DNA of 64,000 nucleotides, from NCBI GenBank assembly GCA_963737075.1, contig CAVTRI010000002.1:248001-312000 (forward strand). Reading direction: 5' to 3'. The notes under the pieces are model-generated. The model searched no databases, was not told where the DNA came from, and saw nothing but the letters and a program-made list of their open reading frames with translations. The translations under genes were made by a program, and so were the position numbers. Below, piece after piece: positions 1 to 7,465 of this stretch; position 1 is the first letter of the stretch; each line of letters starts with the position of its first letter. Source of the DNA: CAVTRI01 sp963737075 (GTDB taxonomy: Bacteria > Actinomycetota > Acidimicrobiia > Acidimicrobiales > Palsa-688).

Positions 1-94
1 GCTCTTTGGCCGTCTGTCCAGCGTTGCGGCTGTATTTCTCACGATAAACATCCGGGTCCTTGACCGTGAATTCGACAATTACGTATGCGCTCAT
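1..94 (-). CDS. DUF1330 family protein, N-terminal part (cut by window edge)
   Basis: Only the first 31 codons lie in the window. The start reads MSAYVIVEFTVKDPDVYREK, which is the typical first strand and helix of DUF1330 proteins (small dimeric ferredoxin-like alpha/beta-barrel fold, function mostly unknown). A GAGGAG ribosome site lies seven bases before the ATG, so the start is well supported. The gene reads off the left edge, so its 3' end and the conserved core cannot be judged. It is on the same strand as the following SDR gene, which lies upstream of it in transcription, so the two may be cotranscribed. Confidence 0.8.
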   Translation of the reverse strand, partial: MSAYVIVEFTVKDPDVYREKYSRNAGQTAKE

Positions 95-167
95 GTGGAT
101 ACTCCTCAGTTGTTAGGTGTGATCTGTGTTCTAGGTCTTCACTCTTAAACGTCACCGCCGACAGGCG

Positions 168-917
168 TTACGTCGCGACTCGGCCTCCGTCGACCGCAAG
201 AGTGACGCCGTGGACGAAGCTGGCATCATCACTGGCGAGGAAGACGATCGCCGCAGCAAGTTCCTCGGGCTGAGCTACGCGACCTGCTGGTGCTAGTGCT
301 GCGAGCTGATTCACCATCTCCTCGGGGACTGCTTCCATCATCCGGGTGCGCGTCGGGCCGGGGGCAACGGCGTTGACCCGAACACCACGCGGGCCGTATT
401 CGGCGGCCCAGGTCTTCGTCAAGAGTTCGAGAGCCGCTCGGCTGGCGCCGTACAGAGCCATGCCTGCCTGTCCAAAGCTGGCGACCATCGTGGAGATGTT
501 GACGATCGAACCCCATCCGCGTTCGGCCATGGCTGGCGCCAGGGCGGCGACGAGGAAGAACGGAACCTTGACGTTCAGTGCAAAGGTCTCGTCGAACTCT
601 GCTTCGGTGGCTGCGTTGCTTGGTCCGAGCAAGGCGACGCCAGCGTTGTTGATGAGGATGTCGACGTGACCGTCGCCTGCCTCAGTGGCCCACTCGACCA
701 GGTCCCGGGCCGATTCGAGGTCGCTCAACGTGGTGAGCCGGAACGTTGCGCTGCCGCCGCTTTCTTCGATCTCGGCGACCACGTCTTTGGCTCGTTGTTC
801 GTTTCGTCCGACTACCAGTACGTGAGCGCCGCGGGCGGCCAAGGCGATGGCCGTCGCCTTGCCGATCCCGCTCGTCGAGCCCGTCACCAGAGCTGTCTTG
901 CCTTTTAGGTCAGTCAT
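168..917 (-). CDS. SDR family oxidoreductase
   Basis: This 249-residue protein is a classical short-chain dehydrogenase/reductase, probably an NADP(H)-dependent 3-oxoacyl reductase-like enzyme. The Rossmann motif TGSTSGIG is at 12-19, NNAG at 90-93 and the catalytic serine at 142. Position 156 is the catalytic tyrosine, but residue 160, normally lysine in YxxxK, is arginine (YGASR, codon CGA). The Arg may still bind the cofactor ribose or may weaken catalysis. The C-terminal HGVTLAVDGG is standard for the family. It is divergent from a TetR gene 97 bases away, a layout usually meaning that the regulator controls the enzyme. Substrate unknown. Confidence 0.93.
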   Translation of the reverse strand: MTDLKGKTALVTGSTSGIGKATAIALAARGAHVLVVGRNEQRAKDVVAEIEESGGSATFRLTTLSDLESARDLVEWATEAGDGHVDILINNAGVALLGPSNAATEAEFDETFALNVKVPFFLVAALAPAMAERGWGSIVNISTMVASFGQAGMALYGASRAALELLTKTWAAEYGPRGVRVNAVAPGPTRTRMMEAVPEEMVNQLAALAPAGRVAQPEELAAAIVFLASDDASFVHGVTLAVDGGRVAT

Positions 918-981
918 GCGATGTGTTGTCCTCTCGCTCCAAACTGGGTCGTGCGACTCACTCTGACACCTCGGAACTGGG

Positions 982-1008
982 TTGTCAAACTCAGAATCCT
1001 GCTAACAT
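982..1008 (+). promoter_or_regulatory. Promoter of the TetR gene (leaderless)
   Basis: TTGTCA at 982-987 and TAACAT at 1003-1008 form a -35/-10 pair with a short 15-base spacer. The expected transcription start falls at or next to the ATG at 1015, and there is no Shine-Dalgarno sequence before that ATG, so the message is predicted to be leaderless. Confidence 0.5.
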
Positions 1009-1014
1009 TGGTGC

Positions 1015-1620
1015 ATGGTCAACGAGACGAGTGACCGGCCGAGGCTCACCCCCAAGGGAGCACGCACCCGGGCACGAATAGTGGAGGAGGCCGCCGCCCT
1101 GATCCATGAGCGCGGGGTGGCGGGCACCACCTTGGAAGACGTCAAGGTGGCGGCGGAAGTCAGCGGCTCTCAGATGTACCACTACTTCCCCGACAAGAAC
1201 GAACTCGTGCAGGCGGTCATCGACTACCAAGCCGACGCCATCGTCAATCGCCAGCGGCACACGCTCGGCAGCGCGAACGGAGTAGAAGCCTGGCGGAACA
1301 TGGTGATCACCGCAGCGAAGCGCACCAAAGCAAAGGGGGGCTGCGCACTTGGTTCGCTCGTTGGTCAACTCGCCGAGAGTGACCCCGAGGCCCGAGCGCT
1401 CATTGCGGCAGGGTTCGATCAGTGGGCAGCCGCCATCGGCGATGGACTCAGATCCCTTCATGCCGACGGGAAACTCCCGTCCGACATCGATCCGGACGAC
1501 CTCGCCATTACTCTGCTCGCCACGCTCCAAGGAGGGCTTCTACTCGGCCAGGTACTTCGGAGTACCCGCCCGTTCGAAACTGCGGTCAATACCCTCCTCG
1601 CCCTTGCCATCGGCAGATGA
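1015..1620 (+). CDS. TetR/AcrR family transcriptional regulator
   Basis: The protein has 201 residues. Residues 15-62 form the TetR DNA-binding domain (RARIVEEAAALIHERGVAGT, then the recognition helix region SGSQMYHYFPDKNELV). The C-terminal helical ligand domain resembles the TetR_C group with a conserved KGGCALGSL segment. It starts at an ATG predicted to be the first transcribed codon. The divergent SDR gene is its most likely target. The ligand cannot be read from sequence. Confidence 0.93.
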   Translation: MVNETSDRPRLTPKGARTRARIVEEAAALIHERGVAGTTLEDVKVAAEVSGSQMYHYFPDKNELVQAVIDYQADAIVNRQRHTLGSANGVEAWRNMVITAAKRTKAKGGCALGSLVGQLAESDPEARALIAAGFDQWAAAIGDGLRSLHADGKLPSDIDPDDLAITLLATLQGGLLLGQVLRSTRPFETAVNTLLALAIGR

Positions 1621-1769
1621 GCCCAAGCCGGGTTCGTTCACAGCCATCGCCGAGGTCGGCTCACGGCTCTTGGACGACGCACGTGCATCCGCACGATGCG
1701 CTTGCGGACCCGCTGCCGTTCGTGATGCGGGACACCTCGTCGCGCCCAGTGGGTTGCTCAGGTCTGGCT

Positions 1770-2161
1770 TTCCGTGACCTCATTCAGCCGACCCTGACTG
1801 CTCGTGCCTCTTGGACGTGGACCGGCCTCGTCAAGATGGACGGAATTCGATGACAGCTCCTCGCGTGGGGGAGACGTTCCACCTCGACCTCGACGGGACG
1901 GCAATTGCCGGCCGCTACGTCGAAGTAGATCCCCCACACCGCATGCTGCTTAGATGGGACCGTCAAGGAACCGACACAGCGACGCCGACACCTACATTCA
2001 TTGAGATCACGCTCACTCCGACGGGTGACGGCACAAATGTGAGGGTGCAATTCTCCGGCCTAAGTGCGGAGGATGCCGCTTTCTATCCGCAACTCTGGGC
2101 GCGTCACCTTGACCGGATCGCAGCTGCCTTTGCTGGCGCCGAACCCGCGCATGGCAACTGA
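1770..2161 (+). pseudogene. SRPBCC/AHSA1-family remnant, frameshifted
   Basis: From about 1850 to 2161 one frame encodes the C-terminal two thirds of an AHSA1-type SRPBCC domain: PRVGETFHLDLDG, then GRYVEVDPPHRMLLRW, then LTPTGDGTNVRVQFSGL and a final helix WARHLDRIAAAF. The usual first 50 residues are missing in that frame. The frame just upstream (1770-1852) reads FRDLIQPTLTARASWTW, which looks like the missing helix and strand before it ends in TGA. A frameshift near 1845-1860 would join them. No proper start is seen for the whole. The other reading is a short expressed fragment from the ATG at 1850. Confidence 0.5.
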
Positions 2162-2190
2162 GTCAGGAACCGCATCCTCTGAGGTCAATC

Positions 2191-2447
2191 ATCAAGTCCA
2201 CTACTGGAGTCGCGAGCAGGGCCGGAGCAGACGCCCTCAAGGGCCGCCGACTGACGGCGAAAGGTCGCGCCACGCGTCGACGGATCGTGGACACGGCGGC
2301 GGACCTCATGGTTGAGCGGGGCGTTTCGGCGATGAACTTGCAGGAGGTGGGACGTGTCACATCTACCAGCAAGTCGCAGATGTGCCTCTACTTCGCCCAA
2401 GTAAGGATGACCTCGTAGCTGCCGTCGTCATCTGTCTTCAGGACCGC
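2191..2447 (+). pseudogene. TetR-family regulator remnant
   Basis: One frame encodes a TetR helix-turn-helix domain: RLTAKGRATRRRIVDTAADL, then MVERGVSAMNLQEVG, then SKSQMCLYF. At about 2395 the frame breaks, and the expected continuation KDDLVAAVVICLQ is found in another frame from 2403. The ligand domain is absent. The residues resemble the intact TetR at 1015 (RGVAGTTLEDV and SGSQMYHYF), so this may be a decayed relative. It follows the broken SRPBCC gene, making a small patch of decay. Confidence 0.6.
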
Positions 2448-2569
2448 CCCAACCGACGAACGCAAACGATGGCCGTCCGACCGATATCGTGACCGTACGC
2501 ACTCTGAACGCCGACTGATCACTCGCAAGACCTCGGTATTCTGAATTTCATCGCCATAGGCTCGTCGGC

Positions 2570-3259
2570 ATGGCTTCCTCGTGCCTGCTGGTGATCTCGA
2601 GCTGTACCGGCGACAAGGTGGTAAACACCCCGGCGGAGTTGACACTCGAAGACTTCGCAGATGCCGATCGCCTCGAACGCAGAGAGCACGAGCTGGCGTC
2701 ATTTCGCCGGCCAGCGAGCGTGATGTACACGGGCAAGCAACACGAGTACCTCATGCTCGGCGTCGACACGCTGCGCCAAGCCTACGGAGATAACTTCCTC
2801 GATCTCCGGATCCTCTCCGCGGGATACGGCCTGATCGAGGAAGATCGAGTGATCTGTCCGTACGACGTGACGTTCAGCAAAATGGGCAAGCCGCAACGTC
2901 GGGCGTGGGGACGGCGCCTCGGTGTGCATAGCGATGTCCGAGCGGCCATCGAGGACTTCGACGTGGTGATCTTCCTTCTTGGATCTGACTATCTCGATGC
3001 GGTCGACCCGCCGATCGCGGCACGCGAAGGGCAACGCTTGGTCTTCCTCGCTAAACGATCCGAGTCGTCGCGACTCGCCGGCGCTGGCGTCGTCACCGTT
3101 CCGGCTGGACAATCCGAGACCAGATACGGCGCGGGATATCTGGCGCTGAAGGGGAAGATGTTCCAGCGCTTCGCTGAAGCCCTGGCTGGGCGGCGCGAGC
3201 TCTTCGACGAGTTCAAGGCCGATCGTTCGTCATCGACCTTCCTCAAAGCTCTGGGCTGA
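2570..3259 (+). CDS. DUF6884/YaaA-like protein, first gene of a coupled pair
   Basis: The 229-residue protein begins CLLVISSCTGDK and carries YTGKQHEYLMLGVDTLRQAY (about 52-71) and ILSAGYGLIEEDRVICPYDV (about 81-100). This order of a nucleotide-pocket-like cysteine strand, a YTG segment and an LSA-x-YG(L)-x-PYD block matches the DUF6884/YaaA-like superfamily. The function of this branch is not established. A TAGGCT -10 hexamer ends seven bases before the ATG, so translation is probably leaderless. Its TGA overlaps the next ATG (TGATG), so the two proteins are likely made together. It could act in base modification, DNA repair or defence, but this is inference. Confidence 0.75.
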   Translation: MASSCLLVISSCTGDKVVNTPAELTLEDFADADRLERREHELASFRRPASVMYTGKQHEYLMLGVDTLRQAYGDNFLDLRILSAGYGLIEEDRVICPYDVTFSKMGKPQRRAWGRRLGVHSDVRAAIEDFDVVIFLLGSDYLDAVDPPIAAREGQRLVFLAKRSESSRLAGAGVVTVPAGQSETRYGAGYLALKGKMFQRFAEALAGRRELFDEFKADRSSSTFLKALG

Positions 3260-3966
3260 TGAGTCGGTACGAGGACTTGGAGCGGTTCTACGAGTTGATC
3301 GATCGATTGCGCGGTGCGACGGGAGGCACCCGGACGCTGCGCGACTGTTCAAAGGCGACGGGATGGCCTACCCACGGCGTCTACTTCTTCCTCGAGCATG
3401 GTGAGCAGCGCGAGGTGGGTGGACCGCGGATCGTGCGGGTGGGTACGCACGCGGTATCGGCAGGGTCGAAGACGACGTTGTGGAACCGCCTATCCGCCCA
3501 TCGCGGAACGGTCGGACGCTCGCAGGCGGGCGGCGGCAATCACCGCGGATCGATCTTCCGTCTGCACGTTGGCAAGGCGCTGTTGGCGCAGGGCGGCTTC
3601 GATGACCAAGCTGCCGCGACATGGGGCATCGGTGCGTCGGCACCGAAGGCAGTCCGTGAAGCCGAGTATCCGATAGAGCAGGCCGTGTCAAGGTACATCT
3701 GCGCCATGCCGGTGCTGTGGGTGGGCATCCCGGGCGATGCCGGCACAACGAGCGATCGCAAGCTCGTAGAAGCTCACGCCATCGCCTTGTTGACCAACCG
3801 CGGACGTGAACCCAGCGATCCGCCGTCGCCAGGTTGGCTGGGGAATCTCTCGCCACACCCGGCAATTAGAGAGTCGGGTCTGTGGAACGTCCATCACGTA
3901 GACGAGCGCCACGACCCCGCCTTCTTGGATGTGCTCGAAGGCTACGTGCGACCTTCGGGTTTTTGA
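3259..3966 (+). CDS. GIY-YIG-like nuclease domain protein, second gene of the pair
   Basis: The 235-residue protein has GVYFF at 40-44, RIVRVGTH at 57-64, LWNRLSAHRG at 74-83 and GNHRGSIFRLH at 93-103, then KLVEAHAIALLTN near 172-184. This fits the GIY-YIG nuclease plan: GVY and RVG for the two motif strands, Arg on the following helix, and Glu as metal ligand. The YIG tyrosine is replaced by Arg, so activity is uncertain. It starts within the stop of the previous gene and ends inside a hairpin. I know of no assigned function for this family. Confidence 0.7.
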   Translation: MSRYEDLERFYELIDRLRGATGGTRTLRDCSKATGWPTHGVYFFLEHGEQREVGGPRIVRVGTHAVSAGSKTTLWNRLSAHRGTVGRSQAGGGNHRGSIFRLHVGKALLAQGGFDDQAAATWGIGASAPKAVREAEYPIEQAVSRYICAMPVLWVGIPGDAGTTSDRKLVEAHAIALLTNRGREPSDPPSPGWLGNLSPHPAIRESGLWNVHHVDERHDPAFLDVLEGYVRPSGF

Positions 3967-3977
3967 CCCGAAGGTCG
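3949..3977 (+). terminator. Hairpin over the stop codon of the GIY-YIG-like gene
   Basis: CGACCTTCGGGT (3949-3960) and ACCCGAAGGTCG (3966-3977) are perfect 12-base arms with a TTTTG loop. The TGA stop lies across the loop. No T run follows, so it is either a weak or factor-dependent terminator, or an mRNA-end protecting stem. Confidence 0.5.
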
Positions 3978-4056
3978 GCTCCGAACCGGATAGGACACCC
4001 GCGCTGGTTCGCTGCCGCCCACCGCGGGAGTGACGCGACCCTCCGACTTCTCGGCT

Positions 4057-4554
4057 CTACGCGGTTCCTGTGGAAGGCCCGCACGCGGCGACCAGTTCGG
4101 CGAGGTGGACGAGGGAGTTGCCCAGATGCTCAGGGCGGAACGGCGGGAATCCGATGTGCTCTCGAATGGGGTCCGGGACTGCTGACCAGTCGTAGGTGAG
4201 CGCGACTGTGGTGTTCGACGGCCCAGCTGGCGTGAGGTCGTAGCGCCAAATCCAGCCGGGGAAGCTCACGTTACCGTCGCCGGCCTCATTCCCTGGCTCC
4301 CAGGAAATGGTGCTCGGCGGATCGAACACCTGGACCCGGTTCGCCATCTGGTAGTGACCGTCCGGGTGGCCCGGGTGGTACATGGACATCCGGAAAATCT
4401 GCCCGGCGGCGGTCAAGGGCTTGCTGTCGCGGGCTTCGCGAACCCAGCCGGTGCCATCGATCGCGGCGTGCTTTGCTGGATCGGCAAGGACAGCGAAGAT
4501 CGCCTCCGACGGGGCGTTGATGATCGTGGTCACGCTAACTCGATCGTCGGCCAC
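4057..4554 (-). CDS. SRPBCC family protein
   Basis: The 165-residue protein has the START/Bet v1-like layout: VTTIINAPSEAIFAVLADPA at the N-terminus, FRMSMYH and YQMANRVQVFDPPSTISWEP in the middle, WIWRYDLTP and TTVALTYDW as late strands, and a long C-terminal helix HLGNSLVHLAELV. Such proteins bind hydrophobic ligands. The GTG start has a GGAGGT site six bases upstream. It lies just downstream of a RibD/DHFR-like gene on the same strand (37-base gap), so the two are probably cotranscribed. Ligand unknown. Confidence 0.88.
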   Translation of the reverse strand: MADDRVSVTTIINAPSEAIFAVLADPAKHAAIDGTGWVREARDSKPLTAAGQIFRMSMYHPGHPDGHYQMANRVQVFDPPSTISWEPGNEAGDGNVSFPGWIWRYDLTPAGPSNTTVALTYDWSAVPDPIREHIGFPPFRPEHLGNSLVHLAELVAACGPSTGTA

Positions 4555-4591
4555 GTAGCTACCTCCTCAGTTGGGCTGAGCTTGTCACGGT

Positions 4592-5167
4592 TCAGACGCT
4601 CGACGACCCTGGCGGCCCGGACAAAATCGTTGGAACGTACTCAAGCAGTTGGATGCGTCCGTCGAAGGTGCGGCTGCTGATCATGTCCAGCGCAACGTCG
4701 GGATAGCCGTCGTAGATCCGCTCCCGGCCCGTGCTCCCGGTGATCACGGGAAAGACGACCACCCGGAACCGGTCCACGAGACCGGCATTCAGCAGTGAGC
4801 GGCCCAGGGTAAGGCTGCCGATCGTGCGCATCGACTTCGACTCGCCTGCCTTCATCTCTCGCACGGCCTCAAGGGCGTCCCGGGCGACGAGTTGCGTGTT
4901 CGCCCACGCGAGTGGCTCGCGTAGCGTCTTGGAGAAGACGATCTTCGACATACCCGCCAGGGGATCGGTACCTGGCTCGCCAGCGGCGGCGAATCCCGAC
5001 ATGACGCGGTAGGTGGCTGCGCCCATCAACACGGTGTAATCGGCTTCGGGGGCCTCTCCGAGCCACGCCAGGTACTCGGGCCCTTCCAGGCCCCACCAGC
5101 CCGGCCATCCCTCAGCGGCCGCGTAGCCATCGAGCGAAGTGATGAAGTCGATGAGGAGTTCCGGCAT
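4592..5167 (-). CDS. Dihydrofolate reductase/RibD C-terminal family protein
   Basis: The ATG at 5167 (MPELLIDFITSLDGYAA) was chosen because AAGGAC lies just upstream and family members start here; the frame stays open further upstream. Of about 191 residues, the core shows TVLMGAATYRVM, KIVFSKTLREPLAWANTQLV, TIGSLTLGRSLLNAGLVDRF and the strand YDGYPDVALDMISSRTFDGR. This is the RibD_C/DHFR-like fold that binds NADPH. Members are commonly annotated as dihydrofolate reductase family without proven substrate. It precedes the SRPBCC gene, and the same pairing recurs at 13793-15812. Confidence 0.9.
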   Translation of the reverse strand: MPELLIDFITSLDGYAAAEGWPGWWGLEGPEYLAWLGEAPEADYTVLMGAATYRVMSGFAAAGEPGTDPLAGMSKIVFSKTLREPLAWANTQLVARDALEAVREMKAGESKSMRTIGSLTLGRSLLNAGLVDRFRVVVFPVITGSTGRERIYDGYPDVALDMISSRTFDGRIQLLEYVPTILSGPPGSSSV

Positions 5168-5204
5168 CGTGGTGTCCTTGTCCGTGGATCGCAGGTGGCT
5201 CTTC

Positions 5205-5228
5205 CTACCTTCGCTCCGGCGAAGGTAG
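5205..5228 (-). promoter_or_regulatory. Perfect inverted repeat upstream of the DHFR-like gene
   Basis: CTACCTTCGC (5205-5214) and GCGAAGGTAG (5219-5228) are 10-base arms around TCCG. It lies 38 bases upstream of the ATG at 5167 and has no following T run on either strand, so an operator or 5'-leader stem is more likely than a terminator. Confidence 0.45.
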
Positions 5229-5338
5229 TACGGCAATTACGACGTACGGCGAGGCGCGAAGTCATCCAGCGGAGATGGGGATGTCGGGTAGTCCGACGAA
5301 GTATCCCAGCGCCGGATGGGTGGCCACCCAAAGAGTGC

Positions 5339-5361
5339 AAAAGACCAACGTCCCTTGGGTC
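5339..5361 (-). terminator. Likely intrinsic terminator of the export operon
   Basis: Read on the minus strand, AGACCCAA pairs with TTGGTCT (one bulged C) and is followed by TTTTGC. It lies 45 bases after the permease stop at 5406, as expected for the end of that operon. Confidence 0.5.
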
Positions 5362-5405
5362 TCGTCTCTTGGTGGGCACGATGTGAGGATCTATCGGCAT
5401 TACGG

Positions 5406-6617
5406 CTAAATGGACCACAGGGCTTCGGTGGGTGAGAGGCGTGCAGCGCGCAATGCGGGGAGGAGTCCGGCGACGGCGCCGATGATGAGGGAGGCCGCGA
5501 TGCCGCCGGCCCAGGCTTCGGTGGGGATGACGGTGGCCCAGTGTTTGGTATGGGCGTACACGACGGTCGATGCGGCGCCGAGGGCGACGCCGACGACACC
5601 GCCGAGCACTCCGAGGAGGACGGCTTCGGAGAGGAATTGGGTGCGGATGTGGCTCCTCGTGGCACCGAGAGCGCGGCGCAGGCCGATCTCGGAGCGGCGT
5701 TCGAGGACGGAGATGATCATGATGTTGGCGACCCCGACCGCGCCGACCAACAAGGCGACGGCGCCGAGACCGAGGAATAGGCCGTTGAAGGCGCTCCTCG
5801 CGTCGGCTTGGGCGACTAGCGCGGAGGAGGGTTGGCTGACACTGACCTGGTTAGGGTTCTCAGGGTTGGCGGTGGCGGCCAGGAGGTCATCGACCGTAGT
5901 GACCCGGTCGTTCTGGGCGCGCAGATAGATGGTCGAGGGGTGACCGTCGAATCCAAGGTACTTCTCTGCCGCGGGGTAGCCGACTAGGACGGAGGAGTCG
6001 ATGGCGGAGACCAGTACGGCCGGTCGGAGGATGCCGGCCACGTACAACCATTCGCCGCTGACCCAGATGCGTTCGCCGGGGTAGATGTGGTCAATCCCGA
6101 GCCGTTGCGCGGCAGCCGCACCGAGCACCGCGACGGGTTCTTGGGCGGTGGCCGCATTCAGATAGTGACCCCGCGCGACGGTGGTGGCGACGACCGTGAG
6201 GAGGTCGAGAGATGCGGCTTGGACGGTCAATGCGTTGGTGTCAACGGAGGGGATATACGGGTTGCGGTAGGCGTTGGCGCCGCTGATCGCCCCGGTGGCT
6301 TGCACCTGCTGCACACCATTCATACGGCCGATCATGGCCGGGGCCGTGGTGGGCAGCTCGGCGGGGACGCCAGTAATGGTTTGGCCGTTGCTGACCGTGA
6401 GCAGGTTGGTGCCGAGTTGGTCGATCTCGTTGAGCAAACCCGCCTGGGACGAGGCGGACAGGCCGAGGACGGCGACGATGGCGGCCACGCCGATGGCGAT
6501 GCCGAGAGCGGAGAGTCCGGCCCGTAGCTTGCGGGTGCGTAGGCCGACAGTGGAGAGTCGGGTGAGGTCGGAAAGCTGTAACCGCCTTCGGACCACGGTG
6601 GTCGCGGCGGCGGTCAC
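5406..6617 (-). CDS. ABC transporter permease, MacB/FtsX type
   Basis: The 403-residue protein has an N-terminal membrane helix after LRTRKLRAGLSALGIAIGVA (about 26-45), a large extracytoplasmic MacB-like domain (about 65-265) and three C-terminal helices (about 275-300, 325-350, 370-395). The end LLPALRAARLSPTEALWSI is the family signature. It would pass signals from ATP hydrolysis to an extracytoplasmic adaptor to export a lipophilic drug, lipid or peptide. The GTG start overlaps the stop of the ATPase gene by four bases. It is the last gene of the operon. Confidence 0.93.
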   Translation of the reverse strand: MTAAATTVVRRRLQLSDLTRLSTVGLRTRKLRAGLSALGIAIGVAAIVAVLGLSASSQAGLLNEIDQLGTNLLTVSNGQTITGVPAELPTTAPAMIGRMNGVQQVQATGAISGANAYRNPYIPSVDTNALTVQAASLDLLTVVATTVARGHYLNAATAQEPVAVLGAAAAQRLGIDHIYPGERIWVSGEWLYVAGILRPAVLVSAIDSSVLVGYPAAEKYLGFDGHPSTIYLRAQNDRVTTVDDLLAATANPENPNQVSVSQPSSALVAQADARSAFNGLFLGLGAVALLVGAVGVANIMIISVLERRSEIGLRRALGATRSHIRTQFLSEAVLLGVLGGVVGVALGAASTVVYAHTKHWATVIPTEAWAGGIAASLIIGAVAGLLPALRAARLSPTEALWSI

Positions 6618-7465
6618 GACGGCTCCTCACCGGAAGGCGTGTCGAATGCAGTCTGCGGCGCATAAGTGGGTGGTTGAGCGAGGTGAGCGCGAGGACCGCC
6701 GGGGTCGGTGCCGACGCCGAGGCCAGTGTCTGCGACGATGCGGCCGTCGAGGATCTCAACTTTGCGGAGCATGCGCTCTGCGATGGTGTGGTCGTGGGTG
6801 ATGACCACGATGGTCGAACCACCCCGGTGGAGCTGGTCGATCAGGGCCAAGATGGACTGCCCGGTCGCCTGGTCGAGGTTGCCGGTCGGCTCGTCGGCCA
6901 GAACAATGGCAGGCCGGCCGACCAGGGCCCGGGCGATGGCGACCCGTTGTCGTTGCCCCCCGGAGAGCTGGGTAGGGCGAGCGGTGGGTCGGTTGCCCAG
7001 GCCGACGAGGTCGAGGGCTTCGATGGCCCGTTGGCGACGCTGTTCAAGGGGGATGCCTGCGTAGAGGAGCCCGTCGGCCACGTTGTCCAACACCGTGGAG
7101 TGCTCGGCCAGGAAGAACTGTTGGAAGATGAACCCGATCCGAGTGGCCCGCAGGTAGGCCACGTCGTCGTCGGCCATGGTGGCGACGTCCAACCCCGTGA
7201 TCCGCACCCGTCCGCTGGTGGGTCGGTCGAGAGTCCCCATCAGTTGGAGGAGGGTTGTCTTGCCCGACCCCGACGGGCCGACGATCCCGACCAGCTCCCC
7301 TTGACCGATGGTGAGGTTCACCCCGCGCAGGGCCTGGACGGGCGGCTCGCCGGGATAGCTCTTGGTCACGTTGTCGACTTCGAGCACCGCAACCGCTTCG
7401 GCGGTAGTAATAGAGCCATTGCTGGCCGCGACACACGGGAACTCGGGCTCCGGAGTGTCGATCAT
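6614..7465 (-). CDS. ABC transporter ATP-binding protein, MacB/LolD type
   Basis: This 283-residue ATPase shows Walker A GPSGSGKT (63-70), the Q-loop FQQFF (about 114-118), signature LSGGQ (167-171), Walker B with DEPTGNLD (191-198) and the H-loop VVITHD. The spacing and ARALVGRPAIVLADEPTGNL segment are those of MacB/LolD-type exporters. About 25 extra residues at the N-terminus and a Pro-rich tail are unusual but lie outside the fold. The start overlaps the adaptor stop (ATGA) and the stop overlaps the permease start (GTGA), so the three are translationally coupled. Confidence 0.95.
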   Translation of the reverse strand: MIDTPEPEFPCVAASNGSITTAEAVAVLEVDNVTKSYPGEPPVQALRGVNLTIGQGELVGIVGPSGSGKTTLLQLMGTLDRPTSGRVRITGLDVATMADDDVAYLRATRIGFIFQQFFLAEHSTVLDNVADGLLYAGIPLEQRRQRAIEALDLVGLGNRPTARPTQLSGGQRQRVAIARALVGRPAIVLADEPTGNLDQATGQSILALIDQLHRGGSTIVVITHDHTIAERMLRKVEILDGRIVADTGLGVGTDPGGPRAHLAQPPTYAPQTAFDTPSGEEPS

